NCBI RefSeq assembly: GCF_026343115.1 | Contig: NZ_JAPEMC010000003.1 | Span: forward strand, 186,001-250,000 | DNA: 64,000 bases | Source of the DNA: Streptomyces sp. NBC_00102 | GTDB taxonomy: Bacteria > Actinomycetota > Actinomycetes > Streptomycetales > Streptomycetaceae | Reading direction: 5' to 3' | Part shown: in pieces, positions 7,560 through 16,590 of the stretch | How the letters are laid out: every line of letters begins with the position of its first letter | Position numbering within the stretch: the first letter of the stretch is position 1 | Made by a program: the position numbers and the translations under genes | The notes under the pieces: generated by a model | Databases searched by the model: none | What the model saw: the letters and a program-made list of their open reading frames with translations, nothing else | Told to the model about the DNA's origin: nothing

Positions 7560-8891
7560 TCAGGCACGCCGGAACGCCAGCGCCACGTTGTGCCCCCCGA
7601 AGCCGAAGGAGTGGCTGACGGCGGTCTCGGCGCACTGCCTGCGCGGCTCCTTCACCACGCAGTCGAGCGCGAACGCGTCGGTCACCGAGTCCAGGTTGGC
7701 GATCGGCGGGACGAGCCCGTGTTCCAGGGTCAGCACGGTGGCCACGGCCTCGATGGCCCCGGCCGCCGCGAGGGTGTGTCCGACGACGCCCTTGGGCGCG
7801 GTGACCGTGGGCGCGTGCGGGAAGAGGCGGCCGATGAGGGCGGTCTCCATCGCGTCGTTGAGCAGGGTGGAAGTGCCGTGGGCGTTGACGTGGTCGACCT
7901 CGCCGGGCGCCCAGCCGGCCTGCCGCAGGGCCTCCTCCACCGCGCGCTGTGCGCCCCGGCCGTCGGGTTCGGGCGCGGTGGGGTGGTAGGCGTCGGTACT
8001 GGAGCCGGCCCCGGCGAGCAGCGCGCGGGTGCGCCCGCCCCGGGCGCGTACGTCGTCCGCGCGTTCCATTACGAGCATGGCGGCGCCCTCGCCCATGACG
8101 AAGCCGTCCCGGTCGGCGGCGAACGGGCGGGAGGCGCTCGCCGGGTCGTCGGACCTGGTGGAGAGGGCGCCCATCCGGGCGAACGCGGTCACGACGAGGG
8201 GGGTGAGGACGGATTCGGCGCCGCCGGCCACCACGATGTCGCACTGGCCGCTGTCCAGCAGGTCGCGGGCGACGCTGATGGCCGTCGCACCGGAGGCGCA
8301 GGCCGTGACGGGGGCGAGGCTCGGACCGTGGGCACGGAGGGCGATGGCCACTTCCCCGGCGGCGGCGTTCGGGATCATCATGGGGACCAGCAGCGGCGAC
8401 ACGGCGTCCGGCCCGTCGTCGGACAGTCTGCGGGCGTTGTCGACGAGCACCGAGACGCCGCCCACGCCGACTCCGAGCACCACGCCGACCCGGCCGCCGT
8501 CCCAGCGCGCGGGGTCGTGCCCGGCGTCGGCGACAGCCTGCCGGGCGGCGACGAGTGCCAGTTTCACGAACCGGGCCATCCGCCACACGGAGCGTCCGCC
8601 GATCACGGCGTCGAGGTCGACGCCGTCCACGGGGCAGGCGAAGTCGACCGGCAGGCCGACGAGTTCCTCGCACCTGCGGGCTGCGGAGAGGCCGGAGCAG
8701 AGCCCCGCCCAGAAGGAGTGCTCGTCCGCTCCCGCGGGGGTGACCACCCCGAGGCCGGTGACGGCTACGGCGGCGCCGGGCCGGATCCCGAGGTGCGCGC
8801 CGCCCGGCGCGGGGCGGCGGGCCGCTCTCGCCGACTCGGCCGCCCGGTCCCGAGAAGTGGCCCTGGTGCTTCTGTCAGCGGAGTGCGACAT
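7560..8891 (-). CDS. Beta-ketoacyl-ACP synthase II-type ketosynthase (KS2)
   Basis: A 443-residue FabF-type condensing enzyme with Cys198 in VTACASG, His338 in NAHGTSTLLND and His372 in GVVGHTLAAAG, so the catalytic triad is complete. It carries an extra N-terminal tail of about 40 Arg/Ala-rich residues not seen in KS1. The ATG at 8891 lies inside the end of the KAS III gene (17-nt overlap) and has an AGGA ribosome site 6 nt away, so KAS III and KS2 are coupled. Two full ketosynthases plus a KAS III and one ACP imply iterative chain building with two elongation specificities, or two alternative acceptors. The product is unknown. Confidence 0.93.
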   Translation of the reverse strand: MSHSADRSTRATSRDRAAESARAARRPAPGGAHLGIRPGAAVAVTGLGVVTPAGADEHSFWAGLCSGLSAARRCEELVGLPVDFACPVDGVDLDAVIGGRSVWRMARFVKLALVAARQAVADAGHDPARWDGGRVGVVLGVGVGGVSVLVDNARRLSDDGPDAVSPLLVPMMIPNAAAGEVAIALRAHGPSLAPVTACASGATAISVARDLLDSGQCDIVVAGGAESVLTPLVVTAFARMGALSTRSDDPASASRPFAADRDGFVMGEGAAMLVMERADDVRARGGRTRALLAGAGSSTDAYHPTAPEPDGRGAQRAVEEALRQAGWAPGEVDHVNAHGTSTLLNDAMETALIGRLFPHAPTVTAPKGVVGHTLAAAGAIEAVATVLTLEHGLVPPIANLDSVTDAFALDCVVKEPRRQCAETAVSHSFGFGGHNVALAFRRA

Positions 8892-9951
8892 GGTCTGTCC
8901 TACCTTTCGTGGTCGTACGCGGGGCCCCCGGCCAGCGAAGTGCCGCCGAGCCCCAGGTGAGTCCGCCTCCGAACGCGGTGATCAGCACGTGGTCCCCCGC
9001 GCACAGGCGCCCCCGCTCCTCGGCGTCGGCCAACGCGAGCGGGATGGAGGCGGCGCCGGTGTTGCCCACCCGGTCGAGATGGGTGACGCAGCGGTCCGGC
9101 CCGATGCCGACACGCTGGGCCACGGCGCTCATGATGCGGCCGTTGGCCTGGTGCGGCACGAAATGGTCGACGTCGGCGGGGCCCCAGCCCACCGAGGTCA
9201 TCAGCGCCCGGCAGGAGGCGGCCATGCGCAGCACCGCGTGTTCGTAGACCGTGCTGCCCCGCATCCGGAAGAAGCCGTCGCCCTCGGCGGGCGGTTTGCC
9301 GGTGGCGCGGGCCCGTGCGCCGCCTCCGGGCACGGTGATCAGGTCGCGGCCCGTACCGTCGCTGCCCAGGTCGAAGGCGAGGAGTTCACCCGGGTCGCCG
9401 CTGCGGCCCGCGGCGACCAGCGCGGCCCCCGCCCCGTCGCCGAAGACCACTCCGGCCGACCGGTCCCCGGGGTCCAGCCAGGTGGAGTAGACGTCGGCGC
9501 CCACCAGCAGGACGCGGCGGTAGAGGCCGGAGGCGACCAGTCCGTGGCAGACGGCGAGTCCGTAGACGAAGCCGCTGCAGACGGCCGCGATGTCGAAGGC
9601 GGGGACCGTGCCCAGACCGAGCCGGGCGGCGAGGGCGGGCGCGGTGCCCGGGCAGAGGTGGTCGGGGGTGGCCGTGGCGAGCACCAGCGCGTCCACCGGT
9701 CCGGGCGCGGACCCGTCGACGAGGCGGCGGGCCGCCTCGTGGGCGAGGTCTCCGGTGGAGAGGCCGGGACCCGCCCGGTGCCGGCTCACGATGCCCGTAC
9801 GACGGCGCACCCACGCGTCGTCGACGCCCCAGGCCGCGGGCAACGCGTCGTTGCCCACCGGTTCCCCCGGGACCCATCCCGCCACGCCTTCCAGCACCGC
9901 CGTACGTACGCCGTCGCCGCCGGCGGCCGCTGCCGCCCGTCCGCTCGTCAC
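8875..9951 (-). CDS. Beta-ketoacyl-ACP synthase III-like (KAS III) enzyme
   Basis: A 358-residue FabH-type priming enzyme. Catalytic residues are Cys125 (AAVCSGFVYG), His267 (VPHQANGRI) and Asn297 (GNTGAASIP); the GDGAGAAL loop is intact. Such enzymes condense a starter acyl-CoA with malonyl-ACP or transfer acyl groups. I placed the start at the GTG at 9951 because an AGGGGAG ribosome site precedes it at about 11 nt; an in-frame ATG at 9990 (371 residues) lacks one. It is the first gene of the KAS III-KS2 pair on the minus strand. Primary-metabolism FabH usually sits with fabD/acpP/fabF, so this copy is probably specialised. Confidence 0.9.
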   Translation of the reverse strand: MTSGRAAAAAGGDGVRTAVLEGVAGWVPGEPVGNDALPAAWGVDDAWVRRRTGIVSRHRAGPGLSTGDLAHEAARRLVDGSAPGPVDALVLATATPDHLCPGTAPALAARLGLGTVPAFDIAAVCSGFVYGLAVCHGLVASGLYRRVLLVGADVYSTWLDPGDRSAGVVFGDGAGAALVAAGRSGDPGELLAFDLGSDGTGRDLITVPGGGARARATGKPPAEGDGFFRMRGSTVYEHAVLRMAASCRALMTSVGWGPADVDHFVPHQANGRIMSAVAQRVGIGPDRCVTHLDRVGNTGAASIPLALADAEERGRLCAGDHVLITAFGGGLTWGSAALRWPGAPRTTTKGRTDHVALR

Positions 9952-10186
9952 CCGTCGCCCCGCTCCCCTGATCGGCCCGTACCCTGTCATGCGAACGGCG
10001 CAACACGCGGCGAGGATGCGTTCGACACCGCCGAACGGGTGACTTACCCTCACCTGTTCGAGTGGAGATCTCCGCAACCGGTGGTGGAACACGACCCGGC
10101 CACCGTCACCGGACCTCCGACCGGAGGATGAGCCGTCGGATACACACAGAGGCCGGCAGGCTGTCCGGACGCGCCGGGCCGACGTC

Positions 10187-10450
10187 TCAGGAACCGTCCT
10201 CACGACCCGCTTCCCCGTACCGCCGTTCGAACTTGGCGATCCGTCCCTCCGTGTCCACGGCACGGGCGTGGCCGGTGTGGAAGGGGTGGCTCTCGGCGGA
10301 GATCTCGACGTCGACGACCGGGTAGGTGTTGCCGTCGTCCCATTCGATGCTCCTCTCGCTGGACGCGGTGGACCGCGTGAGGAAGGCGTATCCGGCCGAC
10401 CGGTCGCGGAACACGACGGGCCGGTAGTCGGGGTGCTTGTCCTTCTGCAT
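10187..10450 (-). CDS. rpmE2: 50S ribosomal protein L31 type B (zinc-independent)
   Basis: An 87-residue ribosomal protein starting [20 protein letters not shown] with the L31 core ([12 protein letters not shown]). It lacks the CxxC zinc-ribbon cysteines of the type A protein, so it is the C-minus paralog that replaces zinc-bound L31 under zinc starvation. In Streptomyces such genes are under Zur control; I could not find an AT-rich Zur box in the very G/C-rich upstream 300 nt. It stands alone, with the KAS III gene downstream on the same strand after about 235 nt. Confidence 0.9.
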   Translation of the reverse strand: MQKDKHPDYRPVVFRDRSAGYAFLTRSTASSERSIEWDDGNTYPVVDVEISAESHPFHTGHARAVDTEGRIAKFERRYGEAGREDGS

Positions 10451-11005
10451 GGCTGGCTCCCGGAGACGGTGGGGCGGACTGCCTTCCCGTGGGCGGGAGG
10501 GCGGAAGACCGGTCCCGCACCTCCTCTTCCGGCCGGAAGGGCGGGGCGGATGCCCGGTTCTGACCACTTTCGCCAGCCCGGCACCGGGGCGCGATCCCTG
10601 GCCGCCCGTACGGGGCGCCGGCCATGGGCGGTCCACGGCCCGGGCGCCACGGTGGCGCGCGGGCCGCCGTACCGCGGACGGACCGCGCGGCGGGCGGAAC
10701 ACGTGCGGCCGGCGGAACACGTGCGGCGGGCGGAACGACAAGATCATCATCCGCCGGTGCGCCGGTCATCCGCGCACGGTCGCCGGGAATTCACCTCGCG
10801 GCACTACGTTCTCGCGAGCACACATCGTGGATCGGCCCCGTCGGAGCCCGCCCGGTCCGGGCCCGTGCGCGCGTCGTCCCGACACCGGTGCCACCGGTCC
10901 CCGACTCGGGGAGAGGGCGACCGCGGGGGCGCGGTCCCGGTCGGCCCCGGCCGGGTACACGGCGGCGTGCGTACCACCGAAACCCCTCTCCCCCGGAGGC
11001 CCTTG
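10451..11005. other. Intergenic region between L31 and phospholipase C, with an 18-bp repeat
   Basis: No convincing gene. It holds two adjacent copies of an 18-bp unit GGCGGAACACGTGCGGCC (10693-10710, 10711-10728) plus a partial third, each with a CACGTG palindrome. A GGAGG ribosome site for the next gene lies at its right end. Possible promoters could not be assigned. Confidence 0.5.
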
Positions 11006-13147
11006 ATGACGCTCACCACGACCGAGTCCCCGCTCGCCGGTCTCCTGTCTCCGGAACAGGCGCTCGCGCGGCTGGAATTCGCGGTGCGGGACCCCGCCGC
11101 GCCGGAACCCGCCGACCAGGTGCCAGCAGCGGGCGCGCCCGGGGCCGTCACCGAACTCCGCCTCTCCCGACGGTCGATGCTGCGCGGCGCCGCCGTCGCG
11201 CTCGGCGCGCTCGCGAGCGGCTCCGTCGCCCAGGCCGCCGCCGCGCCCACCGCCGAAGCGGCCGAGTACGTCCTGCCCGCCGGCTACCGGGGCGACATCT
11301 CGGACCTGAAGCACGTGGTGATCCTGATGCAGGAGAACCGCTCCTTCGACCACTACCTCGGCAAGCTCCCCGGCGTGCGCGGGCACGACGACAAGCAGGC
11401 GCTGATCTTCCAGGACGGCACGAGCGTCTTCCAGCAGCGCGACGCGGACGGCACCGTCGTCGTGCCGTCCGCCACGACCGCGACCTGGGGCGACAACCAC
11501 AACTTCTACGGCGCGAACGAAGGCCGCTGGAACACCTGGGTGCAGGACAAGGGCGCCGGCTGCATGCGCTACTACACCCCCGACCACATGCCGTGGATGT
11601 ACTCGCTGGCGAGCCAGTACACCGTCTGCGACATGAACTTCTGTTCGCTGCACGGCCCGACGATCCCCAACCGCTACTACCTGATGACCGGCACCTCCCA
11701 CGGTGAGACCTCCAACGCCGGGCAGAACGACTACAGCCGTAGCTGGCTGACGGTGCCCGAGCAGCTCCAGCAGGCCGGCATCGACTGGCGGGTCTACAGC
11801 GACAACAGCGGCAACGGCCTCGGCGGCGCCCTGCAGAGCGGGTTCGTCGGTGACTACGGCTGTAACGTCACCAACAGCTTCCGGGCCTTCGACCCCCGCT
11901 CGGCCGCCCCCGAGGATCTGGAGCCGGGCACCGGCAAGGTCTGGAAGGCCAACTCCTTCCTCTACTCGGGGACGACCACCCCGAACGACGACTCCGAAGC
12001 GAACCTCGAAGCGGTGCTGTCGGACCTCTCCGCCGCCTGCGAGCCCGGCGCCGAGCACCCGTTGCCGGAGGTCTCCTGGATCGTCATGCCGGCCGCCTGG
12101 AGCGAGCACCCCAACTTCGACACGGTGCACGGCGAGCGCTACATGGACAAGGTGCTCCGCACCCTCCAGAGCAATCCCGACATCTGGGACCACACCCTGG
12201 TGATCATCACCTACGACGAGAACGACGGGAAGTTCGACCACGTCCTGCCGCCGCGTCCCGAGGCGGGCACGGCGGGCGAGTTCTCCGGCACCATGCCCTA
12301 CGGGTTCGGCCCGCGGGTGCCGATGCTGCTGGTTTCCCCGTGGACGCGCGGAGGTTACGTCGCCTCCGAGGTCTTCGACCACACCTCGACGGTGAAGTTC
12401 CTGGAGACCTGGGCCGCCCACCTCGGCAAGCCCTTCACCTGCCCGAACATCTCCGACTGGCGGCGCTCCGTCTCCGGCGACCTGACCAGCGCCATCGACT
12501 TCGCCCACCCGCAGCCGGGCCCGGCCGACATCGCCGACCCGGTGAACGGCACGCCCCCGCCGCTGTCCGCGGACCGGATGAAGCCGCGCGGGCTCTCCTT
12601 CCACCCGCACGCCACGCTGAGCGAGAACCGCTCCGCGGGCACGGTGACCGCCACCATGACGCTGGCGGGCGGCCCGGACGGCAAGGCGGTCAGCCTCCAG
12701 GTCTTCCCCGACAGGTACCTGCCGTTCGCCAACACCCCCTATACGGTCTCCGCCCCGGCCCCGCGCACGCACACCTGGGACGCCCGCAAGACGGACGGGA
12801 AGTACGCCTTCTCCGTCTACGGCCCCGACGGCTTCGTACGCTCGTTCGCCGGCCAGATCGTCCCCGCCACGCAGAAGAACATCCCCGTCCCGCGCGTGGA
12901 CGCCGAACTGGTCCCCGGCAAGGAGGCCGGGGTGCGCCTCACCCTGCGCAACGACGGCACCAAGCCTGTCCGTTACACCCTCACCGCCCACGACTACCTC
13001 GGCGCCACCCAGACGTACGTCGTCACCGGCGGGGCCACCACCACCGTCGACTGGCCGACCCGGCTCGGCTACTACGACGTCGTCGTCACCGCCGACACCG
13101 GTACCGGCTGGACCCAGCGGTACGCCGGCCGCGTGGCTACGGTCTGA
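11006..13147 (+). CDS. Secreted phospholipase C (phosphoesterase family)
   Basis: A 713-residue enzyme of the bacterial phospholipase C/acid phosphatase superfamily. The catalytic N-terminal motif is HVVILMQENRSFDHYLG (about residue 102), followed by NRYYLMTGTSHG, a TYDENDGKFDHV metal-site stretch near residue 410 and an HTSTVKFLE segment. C-terminal beta domains follow. A twin-arginine signal (SRRSMLRGAAVALGALA, residues 54-70) predicts Tat export, but it is preceded by an unusually long 53-residue leader. The ATG has GGAGG 7 nt upstream. It hydrolyses phosphodiester head groups of phospholipids outside the cell. The next gene follows after 11 nt on the same strand. Confidence 0.9.
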   Translation: MTLTTTESPLAGLLSPEQALARLEFAVRDPAAPEPADQVPAAGAPGAVTELRLSRRSMLRGAAVALGALASGSVAQAAAAPTAEAAEYVLPAGYRGDISDLKHVVILMQENRSFDHYLGKLPGVRGHDDKQALIFQDGTSVFQQRDADGTVVVPSATTATWGDNHNFYGANEGRWNTWVQDKGAGCMRYYTPDHMPWMYSLASQYTVCDMNFCSLHGPTIPNRYYLMTGTSHGETSNAGQNDYSRSWLTVPEQLQQAGIDWRVYSDNSGNGLGGALQSGFVGDYGCNVTNSFRAFDPRSAAPEDLEPGTGKVWKANSFLYSGTTTPNDDSEANLEAVLSDLSAACEPGAEHPLPEVSWIVMPAAWSEHPNFDTVHGERYMDKVLRTLQSNPDIWDHTLVIITYDENDGKFDHVLPPRPEAGTAGEFSGTMPYGFGPRVPMLLVSPWTRGGYVASEVFDHTSTVKFLETWAAHLGKPFTCPNISDWRRSVSGDLTSAIDFAHPQPGPADIADPVNGTPPPLSADRMKPRGLSFHPHATLSENRSAGTVTATMTLAGGPDGKAVSLQVFPDRYLPFANTPYTVSAPAPRTHTWDARKTDGKYAFSVYGPDGFVRSFAGQIVPATQKNIPVPRVDAELVPGKEAGVRLTLRNDGTKPVRYTLTAHDYLGATQTYVVTGGATTTVDWPTRLGYYDVVVTADTGTGWTQRYAGRVATV

Positions 13148-13158
13148 GGAGCGAGAAC

Positions 13159-16100
13159 ATGAGACCGCGCACCCGTCACCACGCCGCCCGGCTGGCCGCA
13201 CTGGCCCTGCTGCTCACCCCGACCACCCTGCTCGCGGGTCCGGCGGGAGCGGCGACGCCCGCCCCGCAGGCCGCCGCGCCCACGACCGCGACGGCGGCCA
13301 CCGAGGTGCCTTCCCCGGACGTCCTCGCCGTCGACTTCGCGGACCGCACCCCCGCCGACCGCGCCCAGGGCCTGATGCCCGTCGCCAAGGGCGTACCGGC
13401 GATCACCCGCGACCCGGGCGCCGGCAAGCCGGTGGCCACCTTCAACGGCACCTCGGACGCGTACAGCTATCCGTTCGCCGGCCAGTGGTCGAAGCTCACC
13501 GGCGGGTTCACCGTCGGATGCCGCTTCCGCTGGAACGGCGCGACGGTCCCGGCCACCGGGCAGAGGGCGATCTGCTCGAACGCCCAGTCCGGCGGGGCCG
13601 ATCTCCAGATCGACAGCGGGCAGTTGGCGTTCTCGGTGAACGCCGGCGGCTACAAGTACACCCGCACGCCCATCGTCCCGGGCCGCTGGTACGACGCGGT
13701 GGCCAGCTGGGACGGCCAGAACGTCAAGCTGTACATGGACGGCGTGCTCGCCTCGGCCACGGCGGCGACGGGCGCGCTCACCGTTCCCGCGACCGGCGCG
13801 CAGAACTGGACCCTGGGCGCCGACTCCGCGGCCGGCGGGGGCATCGAGACCCCCTCGCCCGTCAGTATTTCCACCGCCGACGTGTGGACCGGCGCGCTGA
13901 CGGCCGATCAGATCGCTGCCTTCTCCGCCACGAACGGCGCCCCGCCCGCCGGAGCGCCCGACTGCACCGCGTACGAGGACGGCCTCGCGGACGCAGCGGA
14001 CGCCCCGGCCGGCACGGTCGTCCTGGACGAGGACTTCTCCCGGTCCGACGCGGTCGACTGCTGGAACCAGGCCACCGGCTCGGAGCCCTGGACGGTCACC
14101 GGTGGGCGGCTGACCGGCCGGTCCCCCGCCGCCGGTGACCAGCCGGTGCTGACCTTCGGGCCGCATCTGGACGACTACCTCCTGGAGACCACCGCCCGCT
14201 TCGACAGCGTGCTGCGGCCGGACGACCCGTGGTTCGCGCTGATCGCGGACACCCCCGTCGACGGGGTGCGCCCCTACCCGGCGTTCGCCGTCCGCAGCGG
14301 CACCACGGCCGCCGACGGCGTCCGCGCCGTCGTCCAGTCGCCCACCGCCGCCACGGCCCTCGCCGGCGCATCGCTCGGCAGCAGCCTGGGCACCGGCACC
14401 GACGCGCACCTCGCTCTGGAGGTGCACGGCACCACCGCCGACTTCTACGTCGACGACCGGCTCGTCCTCGCGGACGTTTCCCTCCCCCGCACCACCACGG
14501 GCGTCACGGGTCTGTACCTGGACTCCGCGACGGTCTCCTTCGACGGTCTCCGGCTCACCAAGCTGGGCCCGCTGGGCACCACCGGCTTCATGAGCGACAC
14601 GTTCCGGCTGCCCGCCGCGCCCGTCTCCACCGCCGTACGCCAGCCGCTCGCCGGACTGTGGAAGGCGGGCTGGACGCGGCCGGGCGGGGGCGGGACCGTC
14701 TTCCGCAAGGTCTCCGGGGACTCCTGGCTGGACGTGAACGCCGACGGCGTCGTCACCGGCACCGCTCCCGCCGAGGTCCCGCAGGACGAGGGCGCGCTCA
14801 CCGTGGAGGCGACCGACGGCACGACCACGGCCCGGATCCTGCTGCAGGTCCCGGTCACGACGGCCGGCGCCGCCCCGCAACTGCAGAGCGCGTCCTGGAA
14901 CGCCTGGGACGGTGGCAGCCACGTCACCGACGCGGTCGCCAAGAACGTCGCCGCGATCGCCACCCAGGGCATCACACTGACCGGGTTCCAGGACGGCGGC
15001 GCGGCGATGGCCCGCGAGGTCGGCGCCGCCCTCGGCTGGGACGTCTACGCCTCGGGCGATCTCGGCATCGTCTCCGCCTATCCGATCGCCGACGCGGACC
15101 GGGTCGCCCCGACCGGTACGGCCCCGGCCGCCGCCGTCACCCTGGACGTGGCCGGCACCCCGGTGCGGGTCTGGAACACCCACCTGGACGAGGCCGACTA
15201 CGGCCCCTACCGCGCCTGCTTCGACGGGGCCACCGACCTCGCGGCGCACGAGCGGACCACCGCGCGTTACGCCCAGGCCCGCGCCGTGGCCCAGGAGATG
15301 GCGGCCGACCTCACGGGCGACACCCCGGTGCTGCTCCTCGGTGACCTGGCCTCTCCCTCGGCCACCGACTGGACCGCGTCCGCCGGCGGCGCGCACTGCG
15401 ACGCCGGGACGGTGGACTGGCCGGTGCCGGACGTCTTCGCGGGCCTCGGTCTGACCGACTCCTACCGCGTCGCCAACCCCGATCCGGACTCCGACCCGGG
15501 GAACACCTGGTCCCCGGTCACCTCCGGCAACGCCAACGGCAAGGACGAGCCGCAGGACCGCATCGACTACGTCTGGTACCAGGGCGACGGCCTGCACGTC
15601 GACGAGGCGCACGCGCTGACCGTCGGCTGGCCCTCCGAGGACGACGTGGCGGACAACTCCTGGGCGAGCGACCACGCCGCCGCCGTCACCACCTTCACCC
15701 TCGGCGACGGTGGCACCGCCCCTCCCCCCGAGCTGCCGGTCGTCTCGGTGGACCAGCGGACCGTCGCCTACCAGGCCGGACACGGGCCGGTGGACGCCGC
15801 CGCGTTCCTCACGGACACCGGAGCCGGCGCAGACCCGGCCGACGCGGTCCTGCGGGCCGACCTCTCCGGCGTCGACTTCGCCGAGCCCGGCTGGTACACC
15901 GTCCTGATCACCGCCGTCCACGGCCGCTGGACCTCCGCCCCGGTGGCGGAGACCGTCCGCGTCGCGCCGGTGCCCGGTCTGGTGCTGTCGGCCACGACGG
16001 CCGCCTTCACCGCGGGCGACACCGTGGACGAGGCCGCCGTGCTGGCCCGACTGCAGCCGGTGCTCGACGTCCCGGGCACCGTCCGCGTCGACCTGACGGC

Positions 16101-16494
16101 CGTCAAGTCCCTGACGCCCGGCCGCTATCCGGTCACCGTGACGGCCACCGACGAGTGGGGCTTCACCGTCGCCCTGCCCGCCGCCGTCGAGATCGCCGGC
16201 GTTCCGCCGACGGCCTGGAGACCGGCGCAGGTCTACGACACCGGCGACACGGTGAGCTACGGCGGCGCCCTCTACCAGGCGTCCTGGTGGACCCGGAACC
16301 AGACGCCCGGAGATCCGTACGGCCCCTGGCAGGAGATCGCCCTCACCGAGGACGGCACCGCCGTCTGGACCGCGTCGAGGATCTTCCGGACCGACGACGT
16401 GGCGGTCTACCGGGGCAGGGCGTACCGGGCGAAGTGGTACACGCGCAACCAGGCCCCGGGCGACCCCTACGGCCCCTGGGTCGCCGTCGGCTGA
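13159..16494 (+). CDS. Large secreted multidomain protein: LamG-like, endonuclease/exonuclease/phosphatase-like and two ChtBD3 modules
   Basis: A 1,111-residue secreted protein with a Sec signal peptide (MRPRTRHHAARLAALALLL..AGPAGA). Order: a concanavalin/LamG-like domain (about 95-270), a second beta-sandwich (about 290-480), an endonuclease/exonuclease/phosphatase-like domain (about 570-845), two Ig-like repeats, and two C-terminal chitin/cellulose-binding ChtBD3 repeats (AWRPAQVYDTGDTVSYGG and VWTASRIFRTDDVAVYRG) ending GDPYGPW. The EEP domain keeps NTHLDE, DRIDYVW and SDH. However, GFQD replaces the usual QE motif and GDLASPS replaces GDFN, so activity is uncertain. It is 11 nt behind the phospholipase C gene and probably co-transcribed. 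Confidence 0.85.
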   Translation: MRPRTRHHAARLAALALLLTPTTLLAGPAGAATPAPQAAAPTTATAATEVPSPDVLAVDFADRTPADRAQGLMPVAKGVPAITRDPGAGKPVATFNGTSDAYSYPFAGQWSKLTGGFTVGCRFRWNGATVPATGQRAICSNAQSGGADLQIDSGQLAFSVNAGGYKYTRTPIVPGRWYDAVASWDGQNVKLYMDGVLASATAATGALTVPATGAQNWTLGADSAAGGGIETPSPVSISTADVWTGALTADQIAAFSATNGAPPAGAPDCTAYEDGLADAADAPAGTVVLDEDFSRSDAVDCWNQATGSEPWTVTGGRLTGRSPAAGDQPVLTFGPHLDDYLLETTARFDSVLRPDDPWFALIADTPVDGVRPYPAFAVRSGTTAADGVRAVVQSPTAATALAGASLGSSLGTGTDAHLALEVHGTTADFYVDDRLVLADVSLPRTTTGVTGLYLDSATVSFDGLRLTKLGPLGTTGFMSDTFRLPAAPVSTAVRQPLAGLWKAGWTRPGGGGTVFRKVSGDSWLDVNADGVVTGTAPAEVPQDEGALTVEATDGTTTARILLQVPVTTAGAAPQLQSASWNAWDGGSHVTDAVAKNVAAIATQGITLTGFQDGGAAMAREVGAALGWDVYASGDLGIVSAYPIADADRVAPTGTAPAAAVTLDVAGTPVRVWNTHLDEADYGPYRACFDGATDLAAHERTTARYAQARAVAQEMAADLTGDTPVLLLGDLASPSATDWTASAGGAHCDAGTVDWPVPDVFAGLGLTDSYRVANPDPDSDPGNTWSPVTSGNANGKDEPQDRIDYVWYQGDGLHVDEAHALTVGWPSEDDVADNSWASDHAAAVTTFTLGDGGTAPPPELPVVSVDQRTVAYQAGHGPVDAAAFLTDTGAGADPADAVLRADLSGVDFAEPGWYTVLITAVHGRWTSAPVAETVRVAPVPGLVLSATTAAFTAGDTVDEAAVLARLQPVLDVPGTVRVDLTAVKSLTPGRYPVTVTATDEWGFTVALPAAVEIAGVPPTAWRPAQVYDTGDTVSYGGALYQASWWTRNQTPGDPYGPWQEIALTEDGTAVWTASRIFRTDDVAVYRGRAYRAKWYTRNQAPGDPYGPWVAVG

Positions 16495-16532
16495 CCACCC
16501 GGCCGGCGGACGGCCACCACGCGGACGACGGC

Positions 16533-16561
16533 GCCCGGCCCCGCTTCCCGAGGGGCCGGGC
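16533..16561 (+). terminator. Stem-loop after the multidomain protein gene
   Basis: GCCCGGCCCC and its complement GGGGCCGGGC form a 10-bp stem with a 9-nt loop, about 40 nt after the stop codon. It sits between convergent genes and may serve both. Confidence 0.55.
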
Positions 16562-16590
16562 TCCTCCCGCCCTCGCGCGGCGGCTGCCGC

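Noticed and set aside
2696..8891. KS1/KS2 as a type II polyketide KS-alpha/chain-length-factor pair
   Set aside because: Both proteins carry the active-site Cys and both His; a chain-length factor would lack the Cys. They are also not adjacent.
10760..10800. PHO-box-like GTCATCC and ATTCACC in front of phospholipase C
   Set aside because: The two elements are 24 nt apart and match poorly; a true PHO box needs 11-nt direct repeats.
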